From Corynebacterium pseudotuberculosis (lineage in GTDB: Bacteria > Actinomycetota > Actinomycetes > Mycobacteriales > Mycobacteriaceae), in the NCBI RefSeq assembly GCF_002155265.1, contig NZ_CP021251.1:1550001-1614000 (forward strand): 64,000 nucleotides of DNA. The letters are read 5' to 3'. Below, one piece after another: positions 56,305 to 64,000 of the stretch. The stretch's first letter is position 1; each line of letters starts with the position of its first letter. Under the pieces are notes generated by a model. It was given only the letters and a program-made list of their open reading frames with translations, was not told the origin of the DNA and did not search any database. The position numbers and the translations under genes are program-made.

Positions 56305-56745
56305 ATGAATATTCTGGTTCTGAATGGACCTAACCTTGACCGATTGGGTAAACGACAACCAGAAATTTATGGTCGGACCACGTTAGCTGATGTGGAAAAA
56401 CTACTCGTGAAGCGTGCTGATGCGCTGGGGGTGACGGTTATTGTTAAACAATCCAACTATGAGGGGGAACTCATAGATTGGGTGCACGAGGCTGCTGATG
56501 CTGGCTGGCCTGTGATCATTAATCCTGGCGGTCTAACTCATACCTCAGTATCGTTGCGCGATGCTCTCGCAGAGATTCATGATGGCGCGGGTTTTGTAGA
56601 AGTGCATATCTCCAACATCCATGCGCGTGAGGAATTCCGACATCACAGTTTTCTTTCGCCTATAGCACGAGGAGTTATCGCTGGTTTAGGTGTTATGGGA
56701 TATGAATTAGCTCTTGAGTATTTGGTGCTCAATAGTCATTCTTGA
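56305..56745 (+). CDS. aroQ: Type II 3-dehydroquinate dehydratase
   Basis: Dodecameric type II enzyme of 146 residues that makes 3-dehydroshikimate. The N-terminal [17 protein letters not shown] with the lid arginine and catalytic tyrosine, [31 protein letters not shown] and the histidine segment [18 protein letters not shown] are complete. Only 2 bp separate it from aroB. The 5-enolpyruvylshikimate step (aroA) is not in this window. Confidence 0.96.
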   Translation: MNILVLNGPNLDRLGKRQPEIYGRTTLADVEKLLVKRADALGVTVIVKQSNYEGELIDWVHEAADAGWPVIINPGGLTHTSVSLRDALAEIHDGAGFVEVHISNIHAREEFRHHSFLSPIARGVIAGLGVMGYELALEYLVLNSHS

Positions 56746-56823
56746 ATTACGTAAGAGTGAGGCGCCACGGAGCACTCAAAAAGCACGAATTTTCTAGAGA
56801 TCAATTTCAGATGGAGCATAGAA

Positions 56824-57915
56824 ATGACCTTGCACGACACCCGATTTGAGACGCGCCGTAGGGCCTTAGCTGCAGAGCTAGCCAGTCAGCGCATTGATTC
56901 CATGTTGATTACTCATCTCACTCATGTGAGGTATTTGTCTGGTTTCTCGGGCTCTAACGCGGCTCTTATCCTCAATAAAGATTTGTCTGCGCGCATATGC
57001 GCGGATGGTCGTTATACCACGCAGGTGGCGGAGGAAGTTCCTGATATTGAGGCCCTGATCAAACGCAATTCTGCCCAGGAATTATTATCTCAGGTTTCTG
57101 GCCCTCGTCGTGTTGGCTTTGAGGCTGATTATGTTTCCTATGCTCAAAAAGACATGCTGCAAAAAATCTGTGGCGATGACATCACGTTAGTTCCAGTGAC
57201 TGGAGTGATTGAAAATATACGTCTGCAAAAAGATCCGCACGAGCTTGATATGCTCCGTGAAGTCGCAGATATTGCTAACTCGGCTTTTCAAGAGCTTATC
57301 GACGCTGGCGAAATTGCGGCAGGGCGTACCGAAATGGAGGTTGCGGCAGACCTGGAATATCGGATGAGGCGTAAAGGGGCAGAGCGGCCCAGCTTTGATT
57401 CAATTGTAGCTTCAGGGCCTAACTCAGCTAAGCCGCATCATGGAGCGGGATCTCGGGTTATTCAAGCAGGAGACATAGTCACAGTTGATTTTGGCGCTCA
57501 CGCTTGGGGTTATAACTCTGATACCACGCGCACCGTTATGGTGGGGCATGCGACGGATTTTGCGCAAGAAATCTATGGCATCGTGTTAGAAGCCCAGCTG
57601 GCTGGTTGCGCTGCTGCTGTGCCCGGTGTGGAACTTGTGGAAGTTGACCGAGCTTGCCGGGCCGTAATTGAACAAGCTGGCTATGGTGATTTTTTTGTTC
57701 ACTCCACAGGGCATGGGCTTGGCCTAGACGTGCATGAGGCTCCCTCTGCGGCGCAAACTGGTACTGGTGTACTTGAAGAAAACATGACATTGACCATTGA
57801 ACCTGGTATTTATGTCCCTGATCGTGGCGGGGTAAGGATTGAAGATTCCCTCATCATTAAGCATGGTGGCGCTGAAAATCTGACCAAACTGCCCAAAGAT
57901 CTTTTGATTCTTTAA
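56824..57915 (+). CDS. pepQ: Xaa-Pro dipeptidase/aminopeptidase (M24)
   Basis: Metallopeptidase of 363 residues with a creatinase-type N-terminal domain (RFETRRRALAAELASQRIDSMLIT) and a pita-bread catalytic domain. The five metal ligands are visible in VTVDFGAHAWGYNSDTTRTV, HSTGHGLGLDVHEAP, LTIEPGIYVPDRGGVRIEDS. It cleaves the bond before proline in short peptides. In actinobacteria it precedes efp, as here; both concern proline (dipeptides and poly-proline translation), though a regulatory link is not shown. Confidence 0.94.
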   Translation: MTLHDTRFETRRRALAAELASQRIDSMLITHLTHVRYLSGFSGSNAALILNKDLSARICADGRYTTQVAEEVPDIEALIKRNSAQELLSQVSGPRRVGFEADYVSYAQKDMLQKICGDDITLVPVTGVIENIRLQKDPHELDMLREVADIANSAFQELIDAGEIAAGRTEMEVAADLEYRMRRKGAERPSFDSIVASGPNSAKPHHGAGSRVIQAGDIVTVDFGAHAWGYNSDTTRTVMVGHATDFAQEIYGIVLEAQLAGCAAAVPGVELVEVDRACRAVIEQAGYGDFFVHSTGHGLGLDVHEAPSAAQTGTGVLEENMTLTIEPGIYVPDRGGVRIEDSLIIKHGGAENLTKLPKDLLIL

Positions 57916-58076
57916 AAGCGAAAAACACTGCAGTCTTGTGCTGGATTAGCTAAGTCGTTGGGATCCACTCTTATGTAGAAGGGCACCCTCGTTATGAGTA
58001 CATCGGGTTCCATGGTGTACCCTTGATAAGCTATTGACAGCATTAGGCTTTCCAACCACAGAAAGAAGTTCTAAGC

Positions 58077-58640
58077 GTGGCAACCACCGCTGATTTCAAG
58101 AACGGTCTTGTACTTAAGATCGATAATAAACTGCAGCAGATTATCGAGTTCCAGCACGTCAAGCCGGGTAAGGGTCCTGCTTTTGTTCGTACCAAGCTGA
58201 AAGACGTTGTCTCAGGCAAGGTTACGGATAAAACCTTCAATGCTGGTGTGAAGGTAGAGACCGCTACGGTTGATCGCCGTGACATGACTTATCTTTACAA
58301 CGATGGCAGCAACTACGTGGTCATGGATGAAAAGAACTATGAGCAAGTAGAACTCGCTCCCCATATCTTGGGCGATGCTGCGCGTTTCCTCTTGGAGAAT
58401 ACATCAGTTCAGGTCTCCTTCCATGAAGGAGAGCCACTGTTCGCAGACCTTCCCGTCTCTGTTGACCTGCGTGTTGAGCACACCGATCCAGGCCTGCAAG
58501 GGGATCGTTCCACCGGAGGTACTAAGCCTGCTACCTTGGAAACCGGTGCGGAGATCCAGGTACCTTTGTTCATTGAGACCGGAAACGTGGTCAAGGTTGA
58601 CACCCGTGATGGTTCTTACCTGTCTCGCGTCAATAACTAG
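58077..58640 (+). CDS. efp: Translation elongation factor P
   Basis: EF-P of 187 residues with three beta domains; it relieves ribosomes stalled at proline runs. The tip lysine is K32 in [41 protein letters not shown] opens the protein; the C-terminal domain has [22 protein letters not shown]. The start is a GTG at 58077 with GAAAGAAG upstream. nusB starts 8 bp after the stop. Confidence 0.97.
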   Translation: MATTADFKNGLVLKIDNKLQQIIEFQHVKPGKGPAFVRTKLKDVVSGKVTDKTFNAGVKVETATVDRRDMTYLYNDGSNYVVMDEKNYEQVELAPHILGDAARFLLENTSVQVSFHEGEPLFADLPVSVDLRVEHTDPGLQGDRSTGGTKPATLETGAEIQVPLFIETGNVVKVDTRDGSYLSRVNN

Positions 58641-58648
58641 TTGTGGGC

Positions 58649-59275
58649 ATGAGCGAATCTAAAACGAACAATTCCGAGGCAGGGAAAACCTCGGAATCCT
58701 CACGAGTACGTGGGCGCAAACGCCATGGTTCCCGATATAAGGCGCGGCGCCGCGCAGCGGAAGTTCTTTATGAAGCCGAAGTGCGGGATGTAGACCCCGT
58801 AGCGATCATAGAGGACCGAATCGCTCTGTCTTATCATCAAGACCTTGGGGTCGCTCCGGTAGCCGCATATACAAAGGAAATCGTAGCGGGCACGGCTCAA
58901 GAACTTGACCGAATCGATGGGCTTATCGCTGCGAACCTAGCTGAGAACTGGGAGCTTGAGCGTATCTCTGCGGTTGACAGGGCTGTTTTGCGCGTTGCTG
59001 TATGGGAACTCATCTTTAATGAAGACGTCCCCGTTGCTACTGCTGTTGTTGATGGAGTGGAACTTGTAAGCCAGTACTCAACTGATGTGGCGCCTGCCTA
59101 TGTCAACGCTCTGCTTGATAGCATCGCTCAGAATATTGAAAGTCACCGTGCTGAGCCTGTTGAGGAATCTCCGGAAGAGTCGTCGGAACAAGATTCCTTA
59201 GATGAACAGCCGGAGACCGTAGCGGAGAATACCTTGACAGAGGTTACAGATGAGGATCGTAGCGCTCTTGAATAG
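58649..59275 (+). CDS. nusB: Transcription antitermination factor NusB
   Basis: All-helical protein of 208 residues; with S10/NusE it binds boxA RNA during rRNA transcription. The NusB core is [20 protein letters not shown] ... [36 protein letters not shown] and [35 protein letters not shown]. Added to this are a basic N-terminus of about 35 residues and an acidic C-terminal tail of about 45 residues rich in Glu, Ser and Asp. The ATG at 58649 is used; a GTG two codons earlier is possible. A strong terminator follows. Confidence 0.95.
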   Translation: MSESKTNNSEAGKTSESSRVRGRKRHGSRYKARRRAAEVLYEAEVRDVDPVAIIEDRIALSYHQDLGVAPVAAYTKEIVAGTAQELDRIDGLIAANLAENWELERISAVDRAVLRVAVWELIFNEDVPVATAVVDGVELVSQYSTDVAPAYVNALLDSIAQNIESHRAEPVEESPEESSEQDSLDEQPETVAENTLTEVTDEDRSALE

Positions 59276-59325
59276 TCTTTGGATAGACGTAAGTTAGTTC
59301 TTGTTAAAAAGGGCCATTAAAATTC

Positions 59326-59380
59326 AAGCCAAAGGTCGATCCCATGTCGACGATGGGATAACGACCTTTGGCTTATTTTA
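59326..59380. terminator. Bidirectional terminator between nusB and YbjN gene
   Basis: AAGCCAAAGGTCG (59326-59338) pairs perfectly with CGACCTTTGGCTT (59362-59374), with CCCAT/ATGGG inside. ATTTTAAAG follows on the plus side and GAATTTTAAT on the minus side, serving convergent genes. Confidence 0.9.
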
Positions 59381-59801
59381 AAGCGTTGTTTTCCGTTAAT
59401 GAGCGAGTCGCGGAGTCGAAGGCGTCGAAAAGCTTAAAAACTGTGTTGATTGATGTTTCTAAGACAGTACGTAGTTGTTTATCTGTCAACCCGGCTGCGC
59501 ATGGATTCTCTACCTCGGCTCGAAGAAGAGGCGGGGTAGTTCTATTTACTATGGTTACTGAGCCCAGCACTGCTGAATTATTAACGCTATTGGTAGCAAT
59601 GCATAGAGCAGGAATTTCGCCGGATAAAGCTCGATCGGAACGTATGACAAGGGTTGATTGAAGAACCATGAAAACGAATTCCGCGCCGTTAAGGTTCGCC
59701 ATGGCGATTCCTCGTTGTGAATCAATAATACGTAACGTGATTCCAAACGTGGACATCATCGCAGTAACTCGCTCCAAGCTCGTAGCTAGAGGCTCAGGCA
59801 T
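59373..59801 (-). CDS. YbjN domain-containing protein (distal copy)
   Basis: Protein of about 142 residues with the type III secretion chaperone-like/YbjN fold, judged from its pattern: an N-terminal helix (LATSLERVTAMMSTFGI), then strands (LRIIDSQRGIAMANLNGAEFVFMVLQSTLVIRSD), then helices (LTDKQLRTVLETSINTVFKLFDAF). It overlaps the preceding YbjN gene by 8 bp (ATGCCTGA), which fixes the start at 59801. Function unknown; YbjN proteins in other bacteria affect motility and stress phenotypes indirectly. Confidence 0.6.
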   Translation of the reverse strand: MPEPLATSLERVTAMMSTFGITLRIIDSQRGIAMANLNGAEFVFMVLQSTLVIRSDRALSGEIPALCIATNSVNNSAVLGSVTIVNRTTPPLLRAEVENPCAAGLTDKQLRTVLETSINTVFKLFDAFDSATRSLTENNALK

Positions 59802-60267
59802 CAGCGTTCTCCCAACTGACAAGGTGAGGGAAAGCAACATCAAAATGGTTCCACAAACCTACAAAAGCATCGATGGTAGATACCACGAAAGCTCCGACCT
59901 GATTGAAACTAGCCCCCTCGGAAACTAGTAACGCTCGGTGGGAAGTAACCCGCAAATTATGATCAGTCGTCTCATAAAATTTTACTGTTGGTAGTAAAGT
60001 AGTGAGATTCCACTCATTAACATGTGCTAATAGTTGAGCGCCTTGATCGGTGGGGACATTCGCGCGCCATTGGCTGCGCGCCAAGAGGTAGCCGTCGCAG
60101 ATAGCTAGACTGATGGAATTATTGATAAAGCCGGTCCGCACCATCTCCCCGTCACGTACATACTCGAGGTTTTCTTGAGCAAGGACGTCCTCTACAGTAT
60201 TAAGGCTGAGCGGGGTGACAATGAGTCGATTGTGCTCTGTTAATGAAACATTATGGGAAGTATTCAT
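59794..60267 (-). CDS. YbjN domain-containing protein (proximal copy)
   Basis: Protein of about 157 residues. The middle reads RTGFINNSISLAICDGYLLARSQWRANVPTD and is followed by ALLAHVNEWN-type and ATVKFYETTDHNLRVTSHRALLVSEGASFNQVGAFVVSTIDAFVGLWNHFDVAFP, the standard YbjN layout in actinobacteria. It starts near 60267, a few bases after the TIGR01777 gene stop at 60272, and overlaps the next YbjN gene, so the three are one minus-strand operon. Earlier ATGs at 60288 or 60297 are possible. Confidence 0.78.
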   Translation of the reverse strand: MNTSHNVSLTEHNRLIVTPLSLNTVEDVLAQENLEYVRDGEMVRTGFINNSISLAICDGYLLARSQWRANVPTDQGAQLLAHVNEWNLTTLLPTVKFYETTDHNLRVTSHRALLVSEGASFNQVGAFVVSTIDAFVGLWNHFDVAFPHLVSWENADA

Positions 60268-60271
60268 GGCG

Positions 60272-61651
60272 TTACTTTGCTCCGGCATCGGGAGCATCCG
60301 CTAAATGTTCTCCGCCTAATTCATGCGCAAGGCAGGAATCAACGTGTAAGTACCTGAAGGTGTGGCCGAGTTTCAGTAGCGCGGAGGGGGAGACTCTCTG
60401 GTTAGCAAAAGCAACTTCTTCTGCGCCTTGAGTACCCAGAATTAATTTCGGCCCGATGGATGGAATGGGGAACTTGGAGGGGCGTTTAAGCTGGGTTCCT
60501 AGAGCCTTTGCAAAATCCTGGTTACGGATGGGGTTCGGAGCAACAGCATTGATGGGGCCAGACATTGAAGGGTCAACTAGTGCTCTTACATAAAGATCAC
60601 ATAAGTCATCGATGGAGATCCACGAGAACCACGGAGCACCCCCTTCAAAAGATCCTCCTAAGCCCACAGAAAAAAGAGTTTTAAGTACCGGAAGGATTCC
60701 GCCGCGACCACTCAGAGTAGCACCGGTGCGTAGATAGACAGCTCGCTTACCGGCTTCTGCAACTGAGGAACTAGCAAGCTCCCAATCTTTGACAACGTCC
60801 GCGAGGAAACCGGATCCTGCCGATGCGTCCTCGCCTAGTATTTCTTCCTCACGTTGCGCGCCATAAAAACCAACGGCAGATGCTTGCACAAGAGTATGGC
60901 AGGTGGGACTTTTTGCGATTAGTGCTGCTAGACGCTGGGAGGGTTCGACGCGGGAGTCTCGAATCGCCTTTTTATGGGAGTCCGTGAATCGTCCGGCTAT
61001 TGGTTCACCTGCGAGATGTACGAGGGCGTCTACCCCTTCAAGAAGGCTACTACTGGGATTCGAAGGATCCCATAATCGCTCGCCTTCAGATGCTCGTGAA
61101 CGAACAAGCGGAATTACTGTGTGCCCTAAAGAGGTCAGCTGCGCACGAAGCGCTTTTCCTATTAATCCACGAGAACCGGTCATCGCCACGGTTAGCGGGG
61201 CGGTGGTTCCTAAGCTGCGCCGTTGTATTTCCGCAAATCTTTGGCCCGCTGCAATGTCATGTATCAGTTGTTGTTGCCGATACGCGAAGGAAGGAGTGAG
61301 CATAGATTTAGGGGCGCGAGTATATACCGTATCCGTAATCGCTGTGCCATCTACGTGATCAGAAAACTCATGTACGTGCCGCCAATTAGCTAAAGCTTTA
61401 ACTGGCGACGTTACGCATACATCGGTGAATCTGTATCCTTTGACATAACCCGATAAATCATGGCGAGCTTCCCAGCGCAGTCCTGCTGGAAGCGAAAAGA
61501 CCGTTGAGCCTGCGGCCAAATCAGGTGTCTCATGAGTGGGGGTCATGGGAAAAAATGGGGGAGTAAGACGCACGATAGAGCCTGGGCGAGTGTGCCATGT
61601 CCAAACGTCATTGCGGGAAGCTGGGACCACGTGGGTGGTGCTAAAGCTCAT
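60272..61651 (-). CDS. TIGR01777-family epimerase with N-terminal SRPBCC domain
   Basis: Two-domain protein of 459 residues. Residues 1-150 fit a START/SRPBCC ligand pocket (VVPASRNDVWTWHTRPGSIVRLTPP). From about 155 follows an NAD(P)-binding extended SDR with MTGSRGLIGKALRAQL, LVHLAGEPIAGRFTDSHKKAIRDSRV and LRTGATLSGRGGILPVL, then the DUF1731 C-terminus (SALLKLGHTFRYLHVDSCL). Family members have been labelled SulA-like cell division proteins by name only; true function is unknown. It is divergent from pyrR. Confidence 0.9.
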   Translation of the reverse strand: MSFSTTHVVPASRNDVWTWHTRPGSIVRLTPPFFPMTPTHETPDLAAGSTVFSLPAGLRWEARHDLSGYVKGYRFTDVCVTSPVKALANWRHVHEFSDHVDGTAITDTVYTRAPKSMLTPSFAYRQQQLIHDIAAGQRFAEIQRRSLGTTAPLTVAMTGSRGLIGKALRAQLTSLGHTVIPLVRSRASEGERLWDPSNPSSSLLEGVDALVHLAGEPIAGRFTDSHKKAIRDSRVEPSQRLAALIAKSPTCHTLVQASAVGFYGAQREEEILGEDASAGSGFLADVVKDWELASSSVAEAGKRAVYLRTGATLSGRGGILPVLKTLFSVGLGGSFEGGAPWFSWISIDDLCDLYVRALVDPSMSGPINAVAPNPIRNQDFAKALGTQLKRPSKFPIPSIGPKLILGTQGAEEVAFANQRVSPSALLKLGHTFRYLHVDSCLAHELGGEHLADAPDAGAK

Positions 61652-62130
61652 ATGGCTCCTTAAAACACGGCACTCGGCCTACATCGGTATCTTTGAGCAA
61701 TAAGTATCGTATGGCACTATGTGACCGAGTCTATCTGCTAAACAGGAACTGTGGGGATCAGCGGGGCATGGCACGTGAAAAGTCAAAGTGCTGGAATCAT
61801 ATGTGCGCGATGTTTGTGTGGTGAGAAGACTGTGCAAACGGTATTGATCAACTCGATTTTCTAGGTTTTGTGGCACAACAAGGCGTATCTCACATGCGAA
61901 TGAGGGACAAATGTGCGGTCTTTGTGGGGAATTGAGAAACTAAGTGCTACTATCACTTGCAGTCACAGTTTTATACTGTGTTTTCACCAGCCATTGTGAA
62001 GCTTCTGACGGTTTTCTCTGATGCCTTTCATTGAAAGTTGACGGTCGCAATAGATGGTTCGTGGAACTATAAAAATATATGTTCGACATCCTTTAACAGA
62101 CCGCACAGAGAGGCGGGAAAGGAGGTCACG
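61652..62130 (+). promoter_or_regulatory. Divergent region and pyr operon leader
   Basis: No gene is seen in these 479 bases. On the pyr side a TATACT (61973-61978) lies within the inverted repeat CACAGT-TTTAT-ACTGTG (61964-61980), a possible promoter with overlapping operator. The leader would be about 145 nt and ends with the PyrR-loop-like sequence and a strong SD. The left part carries the promoter of the minus-strand epimerase gene. Confidence 0.5.
62101..62125 (+). promoter_or_regulatory. PyrR-binding-loop-like hairpin before pyrR SD
   Basis: CCGC (62101-62104) and GCGG (62113-62116) enclose ACAGAGAG. The CAGAGAGG core resembles the conserved PyrR-binding loop of pyr leaders. AAAGGAGG (62118-62125) follows at once. 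In M. smegmatis PyrR represses translation by binding next to the ribosome site, and this layout fits the same mode. Confidence 0.7.
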
Positions 62131-62745
62131 ATGAGCGAAAACTCGCAAGAGATTATCGAGCTGCTGGGCAGTGATGATGTCTCTCGAACTGTCGCACGCA
62201 TCGCGCACCAGATCATTGAAAAAACGGCCCTGGATTCTGAGGACTCGTTGCCGGTAATACTACTAGGCATTCCCTCCGGGGGAGTTCCCTTAGCACGCCA
62301 CTTGGCTGCAAAAATTTCCGAATTTGCCAATGTAGCCGTTCCCGTAGGCTCTTTAGACATTACGTTGTATCGTGATGACCTGCGGACAAAACCTCATCGT
62401 GCATTACAACCAACCTTGATTCCTCAGGAAGGAATCGACGGCACGCATATTATTATCGTTGATGATGTTCTCTACTCCGGACGTACCATCCGTGCTGCTT
62501 TAGACGCACTCCGAGACATCGGACGCCCCGAGACTATCCAATTAGCCGTTTTGGTTGATCGCGGTCACCGTCAGCTGCCTATTCGTGCTGATTATGTAGG
62601 TAAAAATCTCCCAACTTCTCGGGGAGAAGACGTGAAAGTCCTAGTCGAAGCAATTGATGGCCGGGATGCTGTCATCCTGACTCGTGAAACATTGGGGGTT
62701 AGCCGTGAAACATCTTTTATCTATCGCAGACCTCAGCAAAGATGA
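62131..62745 (+). CDS. pyrR: Pyrimidine operon regulator PyrR / uracil phosphoribosyltransferase
   Basis: Protein of 204 residues with the phosphoribosyltransferase fold. The PRPP motif is [35 protein letters not shown] and [22 protein letters not shown] are PyrR-specific. It binds pyr mRNA when UMP is plentiful and may have weak UPRT activity. AAAGGAGG is 5 nt before the ATG at 62131. It overlaps pyrB by 41 bp, so the two are strongly coupled, and is the first gene of pyrR-pyrB-pyrC. Confidence 0.95.
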   Translation: MSENSQEIIELLGSDDVSRTVARIAHQIIEKTALDSEDSLPVILLGIPSGGVPLARHLAAKISEFANVAVPVGSLDITLYRDDLRTKPHRALQPTLIPQEGIDGTHIIIVDDVLYSGRTIRAALDALRDIGRPETIQLAVLVDRGHRQLPIRADYVGKNLPTSRGEDVKVLVEAIDGRDAVILTRETLGVSRETSFIYRRPQQR

Positions 62746-63646
62746 GATTCTCGGAATCATGGATGAGGCCGATCGCTTCCGCGAGGCGCTTACCGTACGA
62801 GAGATTAAAAAGCTTCCTACCCTTCGCGGTCGGACTATCTTCACGTTGTTCTACGAGAATTCCACGAGGACTCGCTCTTCTTTTGAAACCGCCGGAAAAT
62901 GGATGAGCGCTGATGTTATTAACATTTCAGCTAGTTCTTCTTCCGTGAAAAAGGGGGAATCCCTCAAAGATACTGGTTTGACTCTCTCCGCTATCGGAGC
63001 TGACGCTATCATAATCCGCCATCCTTCTTCCGGCGCAGCTCAGCAATTAGCACAATGGGTGGCTCCGGAGGGGCACGGGCCTAGCGTTATTAACGCCGGC
63101 GATGGTTCTCACCAGCACCCTACACAGGCGCTTCTCGACGCCATTACGATCCGGCAGCGGCTCGGAAACATCGAAGGACGCAAAATTGTTATTGTGGGGG
63201 ACTGCCTTCATTCTCGTGTAGTCCGTTCTAATGTAGATCTTCTTACCTGTTTGGGGGCGGAAGTGGTGCTTGTAGCACCTCCTACACTGTTGCCCACGGG
63301 CATAGAACAATGGCCTGTTCGTTACTCGTACACGATGGATGCAGAGATTAAAGACGCAGATGCAGTAATGATGCTCCGAGTACAGCAGGAGCGTATGCAT
63401 GGCGGATTTTTCCCGTCACACCGCGAATATGTATCGCTGTATGGAATGTCTAAGGAGCGTGAGGCACGACTTCAAGATCACGCAATAGTTATGCATCCCG
63501 GACCAATGCTGCGAGGTATGGAAATTAATTACACCGTAGCTGATGCGCCTCGTACAGCCGTGCTCCAACAAGTAAATAACGGCGTGCATACCCGAATGGC
63601 AGTTCTGTTTACCCTCATCGCCGGTACAAATACCCCCGGTTTCTAA
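62705..63646 (+). CDS. pyrB: Aspartate carbamoyltransferase catalytic subunit
   Basis: ATCase of 313 residues that joins carbamoyl phosphate and aspartate. The carbamoyl-phosphate loop is [17 protein letters not shown]; other motifs are [36 protein letters not shown] and [12 protein letters not shown]. The GTG at 62705, with GGGGG 6 nt upstream, gives the family start [10 protein letters not shown] and places the gene start inside pyrR. No pyrI is seen, as in most actinobacteria. pyrC starts 17 bp after the stop. Confidence 0.96.
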   Translation: MKHLLSIADLSKDEILGIMDEADRFREALTVREIKKLPTLRGRTIFTLFYENSTRTRSSFETAGKWMSADVINISASSSSVKKGESLKDTGLTLSAIGADAIIIRHPSSGAAQQLAQWVAPEGHGPSVINAGDGSHQHPTQALLDAITIRQRLGNIEGRKIVIVGDCLHSRVVRSNVDLLTCLGAEVVLVAPPTLLPTGIEQWPVRYSYTMDAEIKDADAVMMLRVQQERMHGGFFPSHREYVSLYGMSKEREARLQDHAIVMHPGPMLRGMEINYTVADAPRTAVLQQVNNGVHTRMAVLFTLIAGTNTPGF

Positions 63647-63663
63647 AAGGAGTTTGGCTCGAA

Positions 63664-64000
63664 GTGACTACCCCTAACGACTACCCAGAGACTGGACAAC
63701 TTGCTCCCGCCCCAGAGCGGACTCTTCTGCTTACTAACGTTCGACCCTATGGCGAAGGTGAGCCGCTCGACGTATTTATCTCCGACGGCACAATCACGGC
63801 TATAGGAGAGGATACAAAGAACTATTCCGCAGATGATGTGATAGACGGAGAAGGAAATGTTCTCCTTCCAGGTCTTGTAGATATGCATGTTCATCTACGT
63901 GAGCCAGGGCGCGAAGATACGGAAACGATCGCAACTGGTTCCGCAGCTGCAGCTAAAGGCGGTTTTACCGCAGTTTTTACTATGGCCAATACGCTTCCAG
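63664..64000 (+). CDS. pyrC: Dihydroorotase (N-terminal part)
   Basis: The first 112 codons are in the window; the rest is cut off. The strand-rich start is followed by [25 protein letters not shown], whose HxH binds zinc, and by [18 protein letters not shown], typical of class I dihydroorotases that close carbamoyl aspartate to dihydroorotate. The start is a GTG at 63664 with AGGAG about 10 nt upstream. It follows pyrB by 17 bp in the same operon. Confidence 0.95.
   Translation, partial: MTTPNDYPETGQLAPAPERTLLLTNVRPYGEGEPLDVFISDGTITAIGEDTKNYSADDVIDGEGNVLLPGLVDMHVHLREPGREDTETIATGSAAAAKGGFTAVFTMANTLP

Noticed and set aside
57977..58024. AAGGGCACC / GGTGTACCCTT partial inverted repeat before efp
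   Set aside because: Arms are imperfect with a ~28-nt spacer and no U-tract; it is too weak to call a terminator or operator.
1..64000. CRISPR array, insertion sequence, prophage or rRNA/tRNA genes
   Set aside because: No spaced direct repeats, transposase motifs, phage structural genes or canonical RNA gene sequences were seen on either strand.

Overview
The window is a contiguous piece of a Corynebacterium chromosome. The case rests on gene order and protein features: thrS / Ap4A phosphorylase / PIP synthase / PIM acyltransferase / pimA, then yebC-ruvCAB-yajC-secDF-lipoprotein-apt-rel, then cyclophilin / MBL hydrolase / hisS, and aspS / alaS / ruvX / mltG / aroE / aroCKBQ / pepQ / efp / nusB / pyrRBC. 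These are the conserved actinobacterial (Mycobacteriales) blocks, here with moderate GC, many GTG/TTG starts and several apparently leaderless genes. The moderate GC and a BioW-BioF pair suggest the C. diphtheriae / C. ulcerans / C. pseudotuberculosis group. I lean to C. pseudotuberculosis or C. ulcerans but cannot prove the species from this window.

Layout. 1-462: C-terminus of a Dyp-type peroxidase. 697-6772: thrS and the phosphatidylinositol mannoside (PIM) operon. 6788-10293 (minus): bioW-bioF and an upstream GT87 membrane glycosyltransferase. 10476-23809: tesB, yebC, ruvCAB, yajC, secDF, a solute-binding lipoprotein, apt and rel. A 52-bp perfect palindrome separates rel from a convergent small secreted protein. 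24586-28187: cyclophilin, tpx, MBL hydrolase, hisS. 28415-33632: an accessory-looking, intergenic-rich segment with a class III CoA-transferase, a MaoC hydratase, a CitE-type lyase and L-serine dehydratase. 33766-40682: FMN reductase, TetR regulator, an ABC-ATPase-like protein with degenerate catalytic motifs translationally coupled to a YhgE/Pip membrane protein, and an SNF2 helicase. 40727-49626: zinc metallopeptidase, aspS, APH-fold kinase, rarA, alaS. 49964-59275: ruvX, mltG, the aromatic (shikimate) cluster, pepQ, efp, nusB. 59373-61651 (minus): two YbjN proteins and a TIGR01777 protein. 62131-64000: pyrR-pyrB-pyrC (pyrC cut by the window end).

How genes work together. PIP synthase, the acyltransferase and PimA make the first steps of PIM/lipoglycan synthesis in the mycolate-type envelope. 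RuvABC (with RuvX and RarA elsewhere) handle recombination intermediates; SecD/F/YajC drive Sec export; Apt and Rel link purine salvage to (p)ppGpp. AroE/C/K/B/Q cover most of the shikimate pathway. PyrR sits first in the pyrimidine operon with a PyrR-binding-loop-like sequence directly before its own Shine-Dalgarno.

Most interesting points: a CoA-transferase / MaoC / CitE trio that fits dissimilation of itaconate or a related C5 diacid, a host-macrophage metabolite; a YhgE/Pip system whose 'ATPase' has lost P-loop lysine, signature, catalytic Glu and H-loop His; a bioWF promoter whose -35 lies inside a BioQ-like palindrome; and a possible structured RNA after hisS. I saw no rRNA, tRNA, insertion sequence or CRISPR array.
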